Positions 8,137 to 16,858 of a stretch of DNA of 64,000 nucleotides are shown here, piece by piece. Source of the DNA: an uncultured Rhodoferax sp. (lineage in GTDB: Bacteria > Pseudomonadota > Gammaproteobacteria > Burkholderiales > Burkholderiaceae_C); contig NZ_CAMIHB010000010.1 of NCBI RefSeq assembly GCF_946221635.1, positions 1 to 64,000 on the forward strand, given 5' to 3'. Position numbers and translations under genes: made by a program. Each line of letters opens with the position of its first letter. Position 1 is the first letter of the stretch. The notes under the pieces are model-generated. The model saw only the letters and a program-made list of their open reading frames with translations, was not told the origin of the DNA and made no database searches.

Positions 8137-9798
8137 GTGACCCATTTGCTGAACTTGTTTGCTGCCATCGCCCTGCTGGTCTGGGGCACGCAGCAGGTGC
8201 GCACCGGCATCCTGCGCGTCTTCGGGGCCAATCTGCGCACCATCCTCGCGCGCAGCGTGAGCAACCGGCTCGCCGCTGTCGTCTCCGGCATCGGCGTGAC
8301 CGCGGTGGTGCAGTCCAGCACGGCCACGGCCCTCATCGTGTCCTCCTTTGTTGGCCAGGGTCTGGTCAGCCTGCCGTCTGCGCTGGCGGTGATGCTGGGC
8401 GCCGACATCGGCACCAGCCTGATGGCGGTGGTGTTCTCGCGCGACCTGTCCTGGCTCTCGCCTTTGTTCATCTTCACCGGTGTGGTGCTGTTCATTGCCA
8501 AGCAATCCACCACGCCGGGCCGCGTAGGCCGCGTGCTCATTGGCCTGGGCCTGATGCTGCTGGCGCTGCGCCTGGTTTCCGAATCCACCCATGTGCTGAC
8601 CCAGGCACCCGCGGTCAAAGCCCTGCTGGGCAGCCTCACCAGCGACCTGCTGCTGGAGCTGACCGTAGGCGCCGTGCTGGCCGTGGTGTCCTACTCCAGC
8701 CTCGCCATCGTGCTGCTCACGGCCACGCTGGCCAGCACCGGGGTCATCCCCATGGAAGTGGCGCTGGGTCTGGTGATGGGCGCCAACCTGGGCAGCGGCA
8801 CGCTGGCCGTACTGACCACGCTGCGCGCCAATGTGGAGACGCGTCAGGTGCCGCTGGGCAATCTGGTCTTCAAGGTACTGGGCGTGCTGGCCATCACGCC
8901 CTTTCCCGGCGTCTGGATGCAGTACGCCAGCCCCTACCTGACCGACCCCGCCACGCTGGTGGTGGGCTTCCACCTGGCTTTCAACGTGGGCGTGGGCCTG
9001 GCCTTCATCGGTTTCACCCAGGTGATCGCCCGCTGGGTGGAGCACTGGCTGCCCAAGCCCCCCAGGACCACCGTGGCCGGCCGCCAGCGCCACCTGGACC
9101 CCTCGGCGCTGGCCACGCCCTCGCTGGCCATTTCCTGCGCGGTGCGCGAGTCCATGCACCAGGCCGACGTGGTGGAGGCCATGCTGCTGGGCACGCTGAC
9201 CGTGATGCGCGACAACGACCTGGCCCTGGCCAAACAGTTGCGCGAGATGGACGACACGGTGGACGAGCTCTACAGCGACATCAAGTACTACCTGACCAAG
9301 ATTTCACGCGAGGCCCTGGCCGAGAACGAAGCCCGCCGCTGGACCGACATCATCAGCTTCACCATCAACATGGAGCAGATCGGCGACATCATCGAACGCG
9401 TGGTGCAGGACGTGGAGGACAAGAAGATCCACAAGGGCCGCGAGTTCTCCGACGCCGGCCTGGCCGAAATCTGCGAGCTGCACAGCCGCCTGGTGGACAA
9501 CCTGCGCCTGGGCATGAGCGTGTTCCTCAACGGCAATGTGCGCGACGCGCGACGCCTGCTGGAAGAGAAGACGCGCTTCCGCGACCTGGAGCGCCAGTAC
9601 GCTGCCACCCACATCGCCCGCCTCTCGGACAACACGCTCCCCAGCATCGAGACCAGTTCCCTGCACCTGGACCTGATCAGCGACCTCAAGCGCATCAATT
9701 CCCACATCTGTTCCATCGCCTACCCCATCCTGGATTCCGCCGGCGAGCTCGCACCCAACCGGCTGCGCCTGGTGGACGGTTCGGATAGAGGAAAATAG
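8137..9798 (+). CDS. Na/Pi-cotransporter family protein with PhoU-like C-terminal domain
   Basis: Predicted inner-membrane sodium-dependent phosphate transporter of the NptA/YjbB type, 553 aa. The N-terminal half holds two Na/Pi-cotransport repeats; the first shows the QSST signature (VVQSSTATALIVSS, about residues 51-64) and the second an altered version (VSYSSLAIVLL). The C-terminal third (from about residue 345) is soluble, helical and PhoU-like. The start is GTG at 8137 with AAGGA upstream; an ATG two bases earlier runs straight into a stop. The family exports or imports phosphate, and direction cannot be read from sequence. A phosphate-regulon partner is not adjacent. Confidence 0.88.
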   Translation: MTHLLNLFAAIALLVWGTQQVRTGILRVFGANLRTILARSVSNRLAAVVSGIGVTAVVQSSTATALIVSSFVGQGLVSLPSALAVMLGADIGTSLMAVVFSRDLSWLSPLFIFTGVVLFIAKQSTTPGRVGRVLIGLGLMLLALRLVSESTHVLTQAPAVKALLGSLTSDLLLELTVGAVLAVVSYSSLAIVLLTATLASTGVIPMEVALGLVMGANLGSGTLAVLTTLRANVETRQVPLGNLVFKVLGVLAITPFPGVWMQYASPYLTDPATLVVGFHLAFNVGVGLAFIGFTQVIARWVEHWLPKPPRTTVAGRQRHLDPSALATPSLAISCAVRESMHQADVVEAMLLGTLTVMRDNDLALAKQLREMDDTVDELYSDIKYYLTKISREALAENEARRWTDIISFTINMEQIGDIIERVVQDVEDKKIHKGREFSDAGLAEICELHSRLVDNLRLGMSVFLNGNVRDARRLLEEKTRFRDLERQYAATHIARLSDNTLPSIETSSLHLDLISDLKRINSHICSIAYPILDSAGELAPNRLRLVDGSDRGK

Positions 9799-9818
9799 AC
9801 CCCATCCCCTCCCCATCT

Positions 9819-10763
9819 ATGCAAACGCTATTCAAGACACTCTGGCTGGCCGGTACCGTGCTGGCCGCCCTCTCCGCTCCGGCCGCCATGGCCCAGAGCG
9901 ACGAAACGCCCCTGACATCCAGCGTGGTCGTGGCCCAGGCCACGCCCGCACCTGCAGCGCCGGCGGACAACGCGACCTCCACGCAGTTCGAGCGCACGGT
10001 GAACAAGCCGTCCAACTGGTACTTCTCCTGGGGTTACAGCCGCCAGCAATACGCGCCCTCGGACATTCGCGTCACCCAGCCCGAGCTGGGCAATGACTTC
10101 ACGGTGCGCCAGGCCCGCGGCAGCGACTTCCCGTCCAGCATTCCCGACACCATCAGCTCGCTGTTCAACCTGGACTTCACCAACCCGCAGGAAAACCTGC
10201 GCATCGGCAAGTTCCTCAACGACGAGAAGACCTTTGCCATCGAGTTCTCGCTGGACCACAGCAAGTACAACGTGGACATGGGACAGACCGTGGCCGTGGA
10301 TGGCACCATCAACGGCAGTGCCGCACCCGCCACCATGACGGTGGACGGACAGAACTTCAACTACGCGCTGCACAACGGCCTGAACCACGTGATGATCAAC
10401 GCCGTGTGGCTGCGCCACCTGCGCGGCCCCCAGGACAAGCCTGGTGACCTGCAACTCATCAGCCGCGTGGGTGCCGGCATCCTGCTGCCGCATGCCGACA
10501 ACACCATCCTGGGCAAGGCCAACGAAGTCGGCCCCAAGAATGAAAACATCTGCTGCTTCAAGAAGAACGACTGGTGGCAGATCAATGGCTGGACCACCGG
10601 CGTCGAAGTGGGCCTGCGCTACCGCGTCTACAAGAGCATGTTCCTGGAGCTGACCCAGAAGTTCGCCTACGGTGTGCTCGTGGGCGTGCCGGTCTACAAG
10701 GGCACGGCCGACCAGAAGCTGTGGATGAGCGAACAGGTGTTGTCCGCCGGTTTCCTGTTCTAG
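9819..10763 (+). CDS. Predicted outer-membrane beta-barrel protein of unknown function
   Basis: 314 aa, with a clear signal peptide (cleavage after AMAQ, about residue 26), a Pro/Ala-rich linker to about 50, then alternating beta-strand pattern ending in phenylalanine (SAGFLF), the usual assembly signal of outer-membrane barrels. An unusual Cys pair occurs in NENICCFKKNDWW. No family name comes to mind; it could be an OmpW-like or lipid A-modification-type barrel, but no catalytic motif was found. It starts 20 nt after the phosphate transporter on the same strand and ends at a strong bidirectional terminator. Confidence 0.7.
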   Translation: MQTLFKTLWLAGTVLAALSAPAAMAQSDETPLTSSVVVAQATPAPAAPADNATSTQFERTVNKPSNWYFSWGYSRQQYAPSDIRVTQPELGNDFTVRQARGSDFPSSIPDTISSLFNLDFTNPQENLRIGKFLNDEKTFAIEFSLDHSKYNVDMGQTVAVDGTINGSAAPATMTVDGQNFNYALHNGLNHVMINAVWLRHLRGPQDKPGDLQLISRVGAGILLPHADNTILGKANEVGPKNENICCFKKNDWWQINGWTTGVEVGLRYRVYKSMFLELTQKFAYGVLVGVPVYKGTADQKLWMSEQVLSAGFLF

Positions 10764-10785
10764 GCGACACGCGCCTCCAGACAAA

Positions 10786-10811
10786 AGGCACACCGCGGTG
10801 TGCCTTTTTTT
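10786..10811. terminator. Bidirectional factor-independent terminator
   Basis: Nine-base perfect stem AGGCACACC (10786-10794) with GGTGTGCCT (10797-10805), a two-base GC centre, followed by a run of T on the right and preceded by AAAA on the left. It separates the outer-membrane gene from the convergent quinone oxidoreductase gene, whose stop begins at 10816. Confidence 0.88.
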
Positions 10812-10813
10812 GT

Positions 10814-11809
10814 TTACAGCGTGAGGATGGTGCTGCCCGTGGTCTGGCGGGCTTCCAGGTCACGGTGGGCCTGTTGCACATCTTCCAAACGGTAGCGCTG
10901 GGCAATGTGGATCTTGACCTGGCCGCTGCCCACCACGGCGAACAGCGCGTCGGCCATGGCCTGGGTGCTCTCGCGCGTGGCGATGTGGGTGAACAGGGTC
11001 TGGCGCGTCACATAGATGGACCCCTTGGCCCCCAGGATACCGGGCGCGAACGGCGGCACCGGACCGGAGGCATTGCCAAAGCTGGCCATCAGGCCAAAGG
11101 GCGCCAGGCAGTCCAGCGATTGGTCCCAGGTGTCCTTGCCCACCGAGTCGTACACCACCTTCACGCCCTTGCCACCGGTGATTTCCTTCACCCGTGCGGC
11201 GAAATCGTCTGCTGCGTAATTGATAGCATGCTGCGCACCATTGGCGAGGGCTAACTGGCATTTCGCATCCGAACCCGCGGTGGCGATCAGGTTCAGGCCC
11301 AGGGCCTTGGCCCACTGGCAGGCGATCAGGCCCACGCCCCCAGCGGCGGCATGGAAGAGCACGTAGTCGCCGGGGTTGAGCCCGCCCTGCGGCAGGGTGC
11401 GCAGCAGCAGGTACTGCGCCGTCAGGCCCTTGAGCATCATGGCCGCGCCGGTCTCGAAGCTGATGCCATCGGGCAGCTTGCAGACGCACTTGGCCGGCAT
11501 GACACGCACCTCGCAGTAGGCGCCGGGCGGGTTGCTGGCGTAGGCCACGCGGTCACCCACCTGCAGGTGGCTCACCCCCTCGCCCACGGCGTCCACCACA
11601 CCGGCGGCCTCCATGCCCAGCTGCACCGGCAATTGCTGCGGGTACAGGCCACTGCGCTGGTAGACATCGATGAAGTTCAGTCCCACCGCATGGTGGCGGA
11701 TGCGTACCTCGCCGGGACCGGGGTCGCCCACGGTGACGTTGACGAGTTGCAGTTGCTCGGGGCCGCCATGCTGGGCGATGTGGATGGCACGGGAAGCAAT
11801 GGCAGTCAT
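10814..11809 (-). CDS. NAD(P)H:quinone oxidoreductase, zinc-free MDR family (Qor-like)
   Basis: Reduces quinones or related enones with NADPH. The 331 aa medium-chain dehydrogenase has GroES-like N-terminus and Rossmann domain with HAAAGGVGLIACQWAKALG. It lacks the structural-zinc cysteines, as Qor does. The ATG at 11809 follows AGGAG; the longer frame up to 11848 has no ribosome site. A dispersed repeat copy lies antisense within the coding region (11210-11265). There the protein LALANGAQHAINYAADD still matches the usual Qor pattern GAxHxINYxxxD, but is written with codons tta, aat, ggt, gct, gca and gca unlike the rest of the gene. Confidence 0.92.
   Translation of the reverse strand: MTAIASRAIHIAQHGGPEQLQLVNVTVGDPGPGEVRIRHHAVGLNFIDVYQRSGLYPQQLPVQLGMEAAGVVDAVGEGVSHLQVGDRVAYASNPPGAYCEVRVMPAKCVCKLPDGISFETGAAMMLKGLTAQYLLLRTLPQGGLNPGDYVLFHAAAGGVGLIACQWAKALGLNLIATAGSDAKCQLALANGAQHAINYAADDFAARVKEITGGKGVKVVYDSVGKDTWDQSLDCLAPFGLMASFGNASGPVPPFAPGILGAKGSIYVTRQTLFTHIATRESTQAMADALFAVVGSGQVKIHIAQRYRLEDVQQAHRDLEARQTTGSTILTL
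11210..11265 (+). repeat. Dispersed repeat, copy 4 (inside the qor-like gene, antisense to it)
   Basis: TGCTGCGTAATTGATAGC, then TGCTGCGCACC, ATTGGCGAGGGCTAAC aligns block by block with the intergenic copy at 34903-34968 (core, TGCTCGCGCA block, GGGGGCTAG block). About two thirds of positions match. No apparent length change in the protein. Confidence 0.6.
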
Positions 11810-11914
11810 GGTGGATCTCCTGAATGGGTTGGAAAAGCTGGCGGGCATGTTGCCAGAAATGCGCGTCAGCCGCTTGCCAGCGAGGGAATTGCCGCCTTGC
11901 TACAGTCGCCCCCC

Positions 11915-12817
11915 ATGACCCAGCGCCTCACCCCCACCGCCATTACCCTGCTTGTGATCCCACCGCTTATGTGGTCGGGCAATGCCGTGGTGGGGCGTCT
12001 GGTGGCGCCGCTGATCTCGCCCATCACGCTGAACCTGCTGCGCTGGGCGATTGCGTTTGTCCTGCTGCTGCCCCTGGCCGGTGCCGTGCTGCGTCCAGGC
12101 AGCGTGCTGTGGCCGCAATGGCGGCGCTTTGCGTTGCTGAGCCTGTTCAGCATCGGCGGCTACAACGCCCTGCTCTACCTGGCCCTGGCCACCTCCAGCG
12201 CCATCAACGTCACCCTGGTCGGCGCCAGCACGCCGATCTGGATGCTGCTGATCGGGCGGTTGTGCTTCCGGGTCCGGATCACGCGGCGCCAGTGGCTCGG
12301 GGCCTTGCTGTCGCTCAGCGGCGTGGTGCTGGTGCTGGGCCGGGGCGACTGGCAGCTCATCCGCCACCTGCGCCTGGTACCGGGCGATCTGTATGTGCTG
12401 CTGGCCTCCATCGCCTGGGCCTTCTACAGCTGGCTGCTGGCCCGGCCGACGCCGGAGTCGGCCCCCCTGCGTGCGGACTGGGCGCAGTTTCTGCTGGCGC
12501 AGGTGGTACTGGGCCTGGGCTGGTCGGCGCTGTTCAGCGCGGGCGAATGGGTGCTGACGCCGGCCCACATCGCCTGGAGCTGGCCGCTGGCCGCCGCGCT
12601 GGCCTTCATTGCCGTGGGCCCGGCAGTGATTGCCTATGCCTCCTGGGGCGCCGGCGTGGCGCGCGCGGGCCCGGCGGTGGCGGGTTTCTTCATCAACCTG
12701 ACGCCCTTGTTCACGGCGCTGCTCTCATCGGCCTTTCTGGGCGAGACGCCGCACCTCTACCACGCGGCGGCCTTTGTGCTCATCGTCTCGGGCATCGTGC
12801 TGTCCTCACGCCAGTGA
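11915..12817 (+). CDS. EamA/DMT-family transporter
   Basis: Inner-membrane permease of the drug/metabolite superfamily, 300 aa with about ten helices in two EamA repeats (residues about 8-140 and 150-298). Members export amino acids, nucleosides or other metabolites; the substrate is unknown. The start is ATG at 11915, giving MTQRLTPTA and a first helix beginning around residue 8; no strong ribosome site precedes it. Its last 12 bases overlap the end of the convergent MFS gene. Confidence 0.88.
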   Translation: MTQRLTPTAITLLVIPPLMWSGNAVVGRLVAPLISPITLNLLRWAIAFVLLLPLAGAVLRPGSVLWPQWRRFALLSLFSIGGYNALLYLALATSSAINVTLVGASTPIWMLLIGRLCFRVRITRRQWLGALLSLSGVVLVLGRGDWQLIRHLRLVPGDLYVLLASIAWAFYSWLLARPTPESAPLRADWAQFLLAQVVLGLGWSALFSAGEWVLTPAHIAWSWPLAAALAFIAVGPAVIAYASWGAGVARAGPAVAGFFINLTPLFTALLSSAFLGETPHLYHAAAFVLIVSGIVLSSRQ

Positions 12818-14008
12818 GGGCTGGCCCGCGCCGGCGGGCGCTTCCTTCTCCGGCACATAGTGGGCGCTGAGCGCGAGGATGGCGGCCGCAATCACCACCA
12901 CCGTCATGGCCGCCGTGAGCGAGGCATGCTGGGCAATCCCGCCGATGAGCGGCGGGCCGACCATGAAGCCGCTGTAGCCAACGGACGATACCGCCGCAAT
13001 GGCGGCCGCCGGCGTGGTGCCCGGCACACGGCTGGCTGCGCTGTAGAGGATGGGCACCACCATGGCCAGGCCCGCACCGATCAGCGCATAGCCCACCAGC
13101 GACACCCAGGGGCTGCCGCTCAGCAGCACCACCGCCATGGACACGGCGGTCAGGCTGCCGCTGGCACGCAGCAGCCGGCGCTCGCTGTGGCGGGCCCGCA
13201 GGCCGTCGGCCGCAAAGCGCATCACCGCCATCGCCCCCGAGAAGGCGGCATAGCCCAATGCGGCGCGGTCCTGCGGCATGTGCACCTCCTGCTTGAGGTA
13301 GAGCACACACCAGTCGTACATCACGCCCTCGGCACTCATGCCGGTGAAGATCAGCACGCCGATGACCAGCAGCGCACCGCGCGGCCAGGCAAAGTGCGCG
13401 GCGCCCGCGCCCCCCGCAGTGGGCACAGGGGTGGGCAACATCCAGCGCGCAGCCAGTGGAATCCACAGCACCATGAGCAGGCCCACGGCCGTCAGCTGCC
13501 AGCTCGCCGGCATGCCGGAGCGCAGCAGGCCCGCAGTGAGCGCCGCGCCGGCCATGCCGCCCACGCTGAACATGCCGTGCAGGCTGCCCATGATGGGACG
13601 CCCGCCTGCGGACTCCAGTGTCGAGCCTTCGGAGTTGATGGCCACGTCATAGACGCTGATGGAGGCGCCGAAGACCACCATGGCCAGCAGCAACAAGGCG
13701 TAGTGCGGCCAGTGCAACACCAGACCCAGCACCAGCGCCATGAGTACGGAGCACAGCACCACCGCGCCGCGTGCCCCCAGGCGGCCGATGAGCCGGCCCG
13801 CAAACAGCAGCGCCGCCACGGAGCCCACCGCCGCCGCCACCAGCACCCCGGAGAGCGCAGCCTCGCCCAGGCCATAGACTTCCTTGACCGAGGGGATGTG
13901 TACCCCCCAGGCCCCCGCAAATACGCCCAAGGCGGCAAACAGGCTGCGTGTGGCCCAGGTGGCCTGGCGAATCTGGGCGGGCGTGCCGTGCACGAGGTTC
14001 TGGCTCAT
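12806..14008 (-). CDS. MFS transporter
   Basis: Major facilitator, 400 aa, about twelve helices, with the loop 2-3 signature in degenerate form (GRLIGRLGARGA, about residues 66-77). The sequence type recalls YbjJ/FucP-like permeases. The start is ATG at 14008 (MSQNLVHGTP); upstream in-frame extension to 14344 crosses the AraC gene and is a shadow. It is divergent from an AraC-family regulator, which likely controls it. The 3' end overlaps the EamA gene by 12 nt. Confidence 0.87.
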   Translation of the reverse strand: MSQNLVHGTPAQIRQATWATRSLFAALGVFAGAWGVHIPSVKEVYGLGEAALSGVLVAAAVGSVAALLFAGRLIGRLGARGAVVLCSVLMALVLGLVLHWPHYALLLLAMVVFGASISVYDVAINSEGSTLESAGGRPIMGSLHGMFSVGGMAGAALTAGLLRSGMPASWQLTAVGLLMVLWIPLAARWMLPTPVPTAGGAGAAHFAWPRGALLVIGVLIFTGMSAEGVMYDWCVLYLKQEVHMPQDRAALGYAAFSGAMAVMRFAADGLRARHSERRLLRASGSLTAVSMAVVLLSGSPWVSLVGYALIGAGLAMVVPILYSAASRVPGTTPAAAIAAVSSVGYSGFMVGPPLIGGIAQHASLTAAMTVVVIAAAILALSAHYVPEKEAPAGAGQPSLA

Positions 14009-14107
14009 GCGGAGCCTTTCAAAATCAGGTTTCTCTTGGTTGACATGGGGCTTGGCAAAAGGACGGGAAAGACTCCACAATGGCGTTTTCTCCACTCGTG
14101 TAGCGTA

Positions 14108-14119
14108 GGGGATATCCCC
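14108..14119. promoter_or_regulatory. Candidate operator between MFS and AraC genes
   Basis: GGGGATATCCCC is a perfect 12 bp palindrome in the gap between the divergent MFS and AraC genes, about 100 nt upstream of the MFS start. It could be a binding site, but a palindrome this short may occur by chance. Confidence 0.25.
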
Positions 14120-14186
14120 CACAGCAGCAATTTCAATCCATACCAGCAAAGTGACAAAAATAGCAAAAAACCTGGCCAACAAGGGA

Positions 14187-15107
14187 ATGCCGGAGTGCTG
14201 CAGTGTGGCGGCCATTGGGCATGACGACCCCAGCGCCCCACTGCACGCGCGGCAGCTGCGCACCGATCTGGCCAGCTTCATTGCGCGGGCGGCCAACGGC
14301 AGCTTGCGCATGGTGTCGCCGCCACCGCAGACCTTCTGGACCATGCGCGGCGCCGGCCATCTGCATCTGAACGCCGAGCTGTTCCTGCAGGTGCAGGGCT
14401 ATACCGAGTTCCGCTTCCCGCACGGGCAGGTCACCTTGCGCGCGGGCGAAGCGCTGGTGATGCCTCCCAAGCTGCTGCACGACGAATGGGTGGGCGGCGC
14501 GGATGGCCTGCCCTTCTCCAACATCGTGGTCCATGCGGACCACCAGAGCGTGTCCTGCCACTCCGCGAACGAGGCGCGCCCCGGCCGCCCGGCCAACCTG
14601 TTTCTGGAGAGCTTCCAGCACGTCGAGGCCCCGCGCATCGAGGCCTGGCTCAACGACGCGGCCAAGCCGCCTGCCGACGACGCCCACGGCCTGTGGCCGC
14701 TGCAGCAACGCGCGCTGGTGCTGACCGCACTGTCCTCCGTCGCGCGCATGCTGGACACACCGCAGAAGACCGCCTCCAGCGAACCGGCGCTGCTGGGCCG
14801 CCTGCGTGTGGCGGTGCAAAACCGGCTGGGCGACCCCGAACTGACCGTGGCCAGCCTGGCCGAAGAGGTGGGCTGCACAGCGGACTACCTCTCCAACCTG
14901 TACAGCCGCAGCACAGGGGAACACCTGTGGCAGGTGGTGCTGCGCCAGCGCCTGGCGCGGGCGGCGCGCCTGCTGAGCGAGAGCGATTCGGCGGTGAAGG
15001 AAGTGGCCTGGTGCTGCGGCTTTGCCAGCGCCAGCTACTTCATCCGCAGCTTCCGCCAGCAGTTCGGCGTCACGCCCAAGGCCTTCCGCGCGCAGGCGCA
15101 GGCCTGA
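14187..15107 (+). CDS. AraC-family transcriptional regulator
   Basis: 306 aa. An N-terminal cupin-like ligand domain (about residues 30-110, with HGQVTLRAGEALVMPPKLLHDE) is followed by a C-terminal pair of helix-turn-helix motifs (about 205-300: LTVASLAEEVGCTADYLSNLYSR-type first helix and a second ending in FGVTPKAFRAQ). The start is uncertain: ATG at 14187 or GTG at 14151, neither with a good ribosome site. It is divergent from the MFS exporter and is the probable regulator of it. Confidence 0.88.
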   Translation: MPECCSVAAIGHDDPSAPLHARQLRTDLASFIARAANGSLRMVSPPPQTFWTMRGAGHLHLNAELFLQVQGYTEFRFPHGQVTLRAGEALVMPPKLLHDEWVGGADGLPFSNIVVHADHQSVSCHSANEARPGRPANLFLESFQHVEAPRIEAWLNDAAKPPADDAHGLWPLQQRALVLTALSSVARMLDTPQKTASSEPALLGRLRVAVQNRLGDPELTVASLAEEVGCTADYLSNLYSRSTGEHLWQVVLRQRLARAARLLSESDSAVKEVAWCCGFASASYFIRSFRQQFGVTPKAFRAQAQA

Positions 15108-15119
15108 GCACGCGCCAGC

Positions 15120-15917
15120 CTAGAAGGTGCCGGTAAAGGCCCCGCCGTCAAGCAGGATGTTCTGCCCCGTGAGGTAGGCAGCCTGCTGGCTGCAGAGGAA
15201 GGCACAGACCTGGCCAAACTCCTCGGGCGTGCCATAGCGGCCCATGGGAATCTGCGCCTGTTGGCTGGCACGGATCTCCTCCACCGACTTGCCGGTCTTG
15301 GCCGCGGCGGCTTTGACGGTGGTGGCAATGCGGTCGGTGTCGAACTTGCCGGGCAGCAGGTTGTTGATGGTCACGCCCTTGGCGGCCAGACTGCTGCGCG
15401 CCACGCCCGCCACAAAACCGGTGAGGCCACTGCGCGCCCCGTTGGACAGGCCCAGGATGTCGATCGGCGACTTCACCGAGCTGGAGGTGATGTTGACGAT
15501 GCGCCCAAAGCCGCGTGCGGCCATGCCGTCCACCGTGGCCTTGATGAGTTCGATGGGGGTGAGCATGTTGGCGTCCAGCGCCTTGATCCAGGCCTCGCGG
15601 TCCCAGTCACGGAAATCGCCCGGTGGCGGGCCGCCCGCGTTGGTGACCACGATGTCAAAGTCACGGCGCATGGCAAACACCGCCGCGCGGCCTTCGGCCG
15701 TGGTGATGTCCTGGGCACAAAACAGCACCTCAGCCCCCGTGCGCACTGCGTAAGCAGCTTCCAAATTCATAGCACTGCGTTCCAGCGCCTCGGCGCCGCG
15801 TGCCACCATCAGCACGTTCACGCCCTCGGCCACCAGCGCCTGCGCACAGCCCAGCCCCAGCCCCTTGCTGGCGCCGCCCACCAGCGCCCATTTGCCCTTC
15901 AGTCCCAAGTCCATCAT
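15120..15917 (-). CDS. SDR-family oxidoreductase with altered active site
   Basis: 265 aa Rossmann protein with nucleotide-binding GGASKGLGLG (14-23), TNAGG (92-96) and the serine region ITSSS (143-147). The usual catalytic Tyr-x-x-x-Lys is replaced: the aligned stretch LGLSNGAR places S158 and R162 there. Such divergent SDRs exist and may act by a different residue or be non-catalytic. The ATG at 15917 overlaps the stop of the upstream EamA gene (ATGA), implying coupled translation, and GGAG lies at good distance. Repeat copy 5 lies inside (residues about 48-63, SAMNLEAAYAVRTGAE), with AT-rich codons. Confidence 0.85.
   Translation of the reverse strand: MMDLGLKGKWALVGGASKGLGLGCAQALVAEGVNVLMVARGAEALERSAMNLEAAYAVRTGAEVLFCAQDITTAEGRAAVFAMRRDFDIVVTNAGGPPPGDFRDWDREAWIKALDANMLTPIELIKATVDGMAARGFGRIVNITSSSVKSPIDILGLSNGARSGLTGFVAGVARSSLAAKGVTINNLLPGKFDTDRIATTVKAAAAKTGKSVEEIRASQQAQIPMGRYGTPEEFGQVCAFLCSQQAAYLTGQNILLDGGAFTGTF
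15729..15774 (-). repeat. Dispersed repeat, copy 5 (inside SDR gene)
   Basis: CTCAGCCCCCGTGCGCACTG, then CGTAAGCAGCTTCCAAATTC, then ATAGCA follows the same block order as the intergenic copy on the opposite strand at 61969-62034 (CTAGCCCCCGTGG, GCGCAAGCAGCTACC, GTAGCG). It lies in the sense direction of the SDR gene. Confidence 0.65.
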
Positions 15918-16834
15918 CGTCTCCTGCTCACGACATACACACCGGCCAGCACCAGCACGGTACCGGCCACAATCCACAGATTCATGGGTTCACCCAGCAG
16001 CAGCACGCCCATGGCAATGGTGGACATGGGGCCCACCATGCCCACCTGCGCGGCCAGACCAGCGCCTATGCGCTCGATCGCCATCATCACCATCAGCACC
16101 GGCACCACGGTACAGGCCGTGGCGTTGAGCAGCGAGAGCCACAGCACCTGCGGCGCCACCGCAAAGGCGGACTCCAGCGGACGCAGCACCACGAACTGCG
16201 CAATGCACAGCACGCAGGCCACGCTGGTGGCCAGCCCCACCAGGCGCAGGGAGCCCAGGCGTTGCACCATCTCGCCGCTGTAGACCAGGTAGATGGCGTA
16301 GCTGATCGCACTGCCCAGCACCAGCGCCGCACCCAGCGCCACATGGCTGCCGGCCAGCGTCACCTCGTGGCCAAACACCAGCAGCACGCCGCTGTAACTG
16401 ATGGCCATGCCCAGGGCCTGCGGCCCGCTCACGCGCTTGCCGTAGAGCGCCACGCCCAACAAGACCACCAGCGTGGGGTTGAGGTAGAGGATGAGGCGCT
16501 CCAGCGAAGCCGAGATATAGGCCAGGCCGGCAAAGTCCAGGTAACTGGCCAGGTAGTAGCCGGTAAAGCCCAGGCCCAGGATGCCCAGCATGTCCTTGCG
16601 CGACAGCGGCACCACCGTGCCGGCCGCGCGGGCCTGGCGCCCGGTCCACCAGACGATGGCCAGAAAGAAAGGCAGGGCGATCAGCATGCGCAGCATGATG
16701 AGCGTGACCGCGTCCACCCCGTAGCGGTAAGCCAGCTTGACGATGATGGCCTTGCCGCTGAAGGCGATGGCACCGGCGATGGCCAGCAAGAGGCCACTTG
16801 CTATGGATTTGGGAGCAGCTTGCGCAATTTCCAT
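15914..16834 (-). CDS. EamA/DMT-family transporter
   Basis: 306 aa, about ten membrane helices in two EamA domains. Substrate unknown. The start codon and first dozen codons (MEIAQAAPKSIAS) lie within repeat copy 6, so the native N-terminus may have been rewritten. There is no good Shine-Dalgarno at this ATG beyond a CCTCAT-like context; another start cannot be excluded, for example near the first helix GLLLAIAGAIAFSG. Its stop overlaps the SDR start (ATGA), so the two form an operon. Confidence 0.85.
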   Translation of the reverse strand: MEIAQAAPKSIASGLLLAIAGAIAFSGKAIIVKLAYRYGVDAVTLIMLRMLIALPFFLAIVWWTGRQARAAGTVVPLSRKDMLGILGLGFTGYYLASYLDFAGLAYISASLERLILYLNPTLVVLLGVALYGKRVSGPQALGMAISYSGVLLVFGHEVTLAGSHVALGAALVLGSAISYAIYLVYSGEMVQRLGSLRLVGLATSVACVLCIAQFVVLRPLESAFAVAPQVLWLSLLNATACTVVPVLMVMMAIERIGAGLAAQVGMVGPMSTIAMGVLLLGEPMNLWIVAGTVLVLAGVYVVSRRR

Positions 16835-16858
16835 GAGGGATAGAAGTACTTTCTATTT
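16799..16858 (+). repeat. Dispersed repeat, copy 6 (over the start codon of an EamA gene)
   Basis: TGCTATGGATTTGGGAGC, then AGCTTGCGCAATTTCCATGA and GGGATAG align with TGCTATTGAATCAGTAGC, TGCTCGCGCAGTATCCACG and GGGGCTAG of the copy at 34903, followed by a similar A/T-rich tail. The copy spans the first 36 bases of the leftward EamA gene, its leader, and reaches the stop region of the DUF808 gene. Its left part closely matches copy 13 in the patatin gene. Confidence 0.75.
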
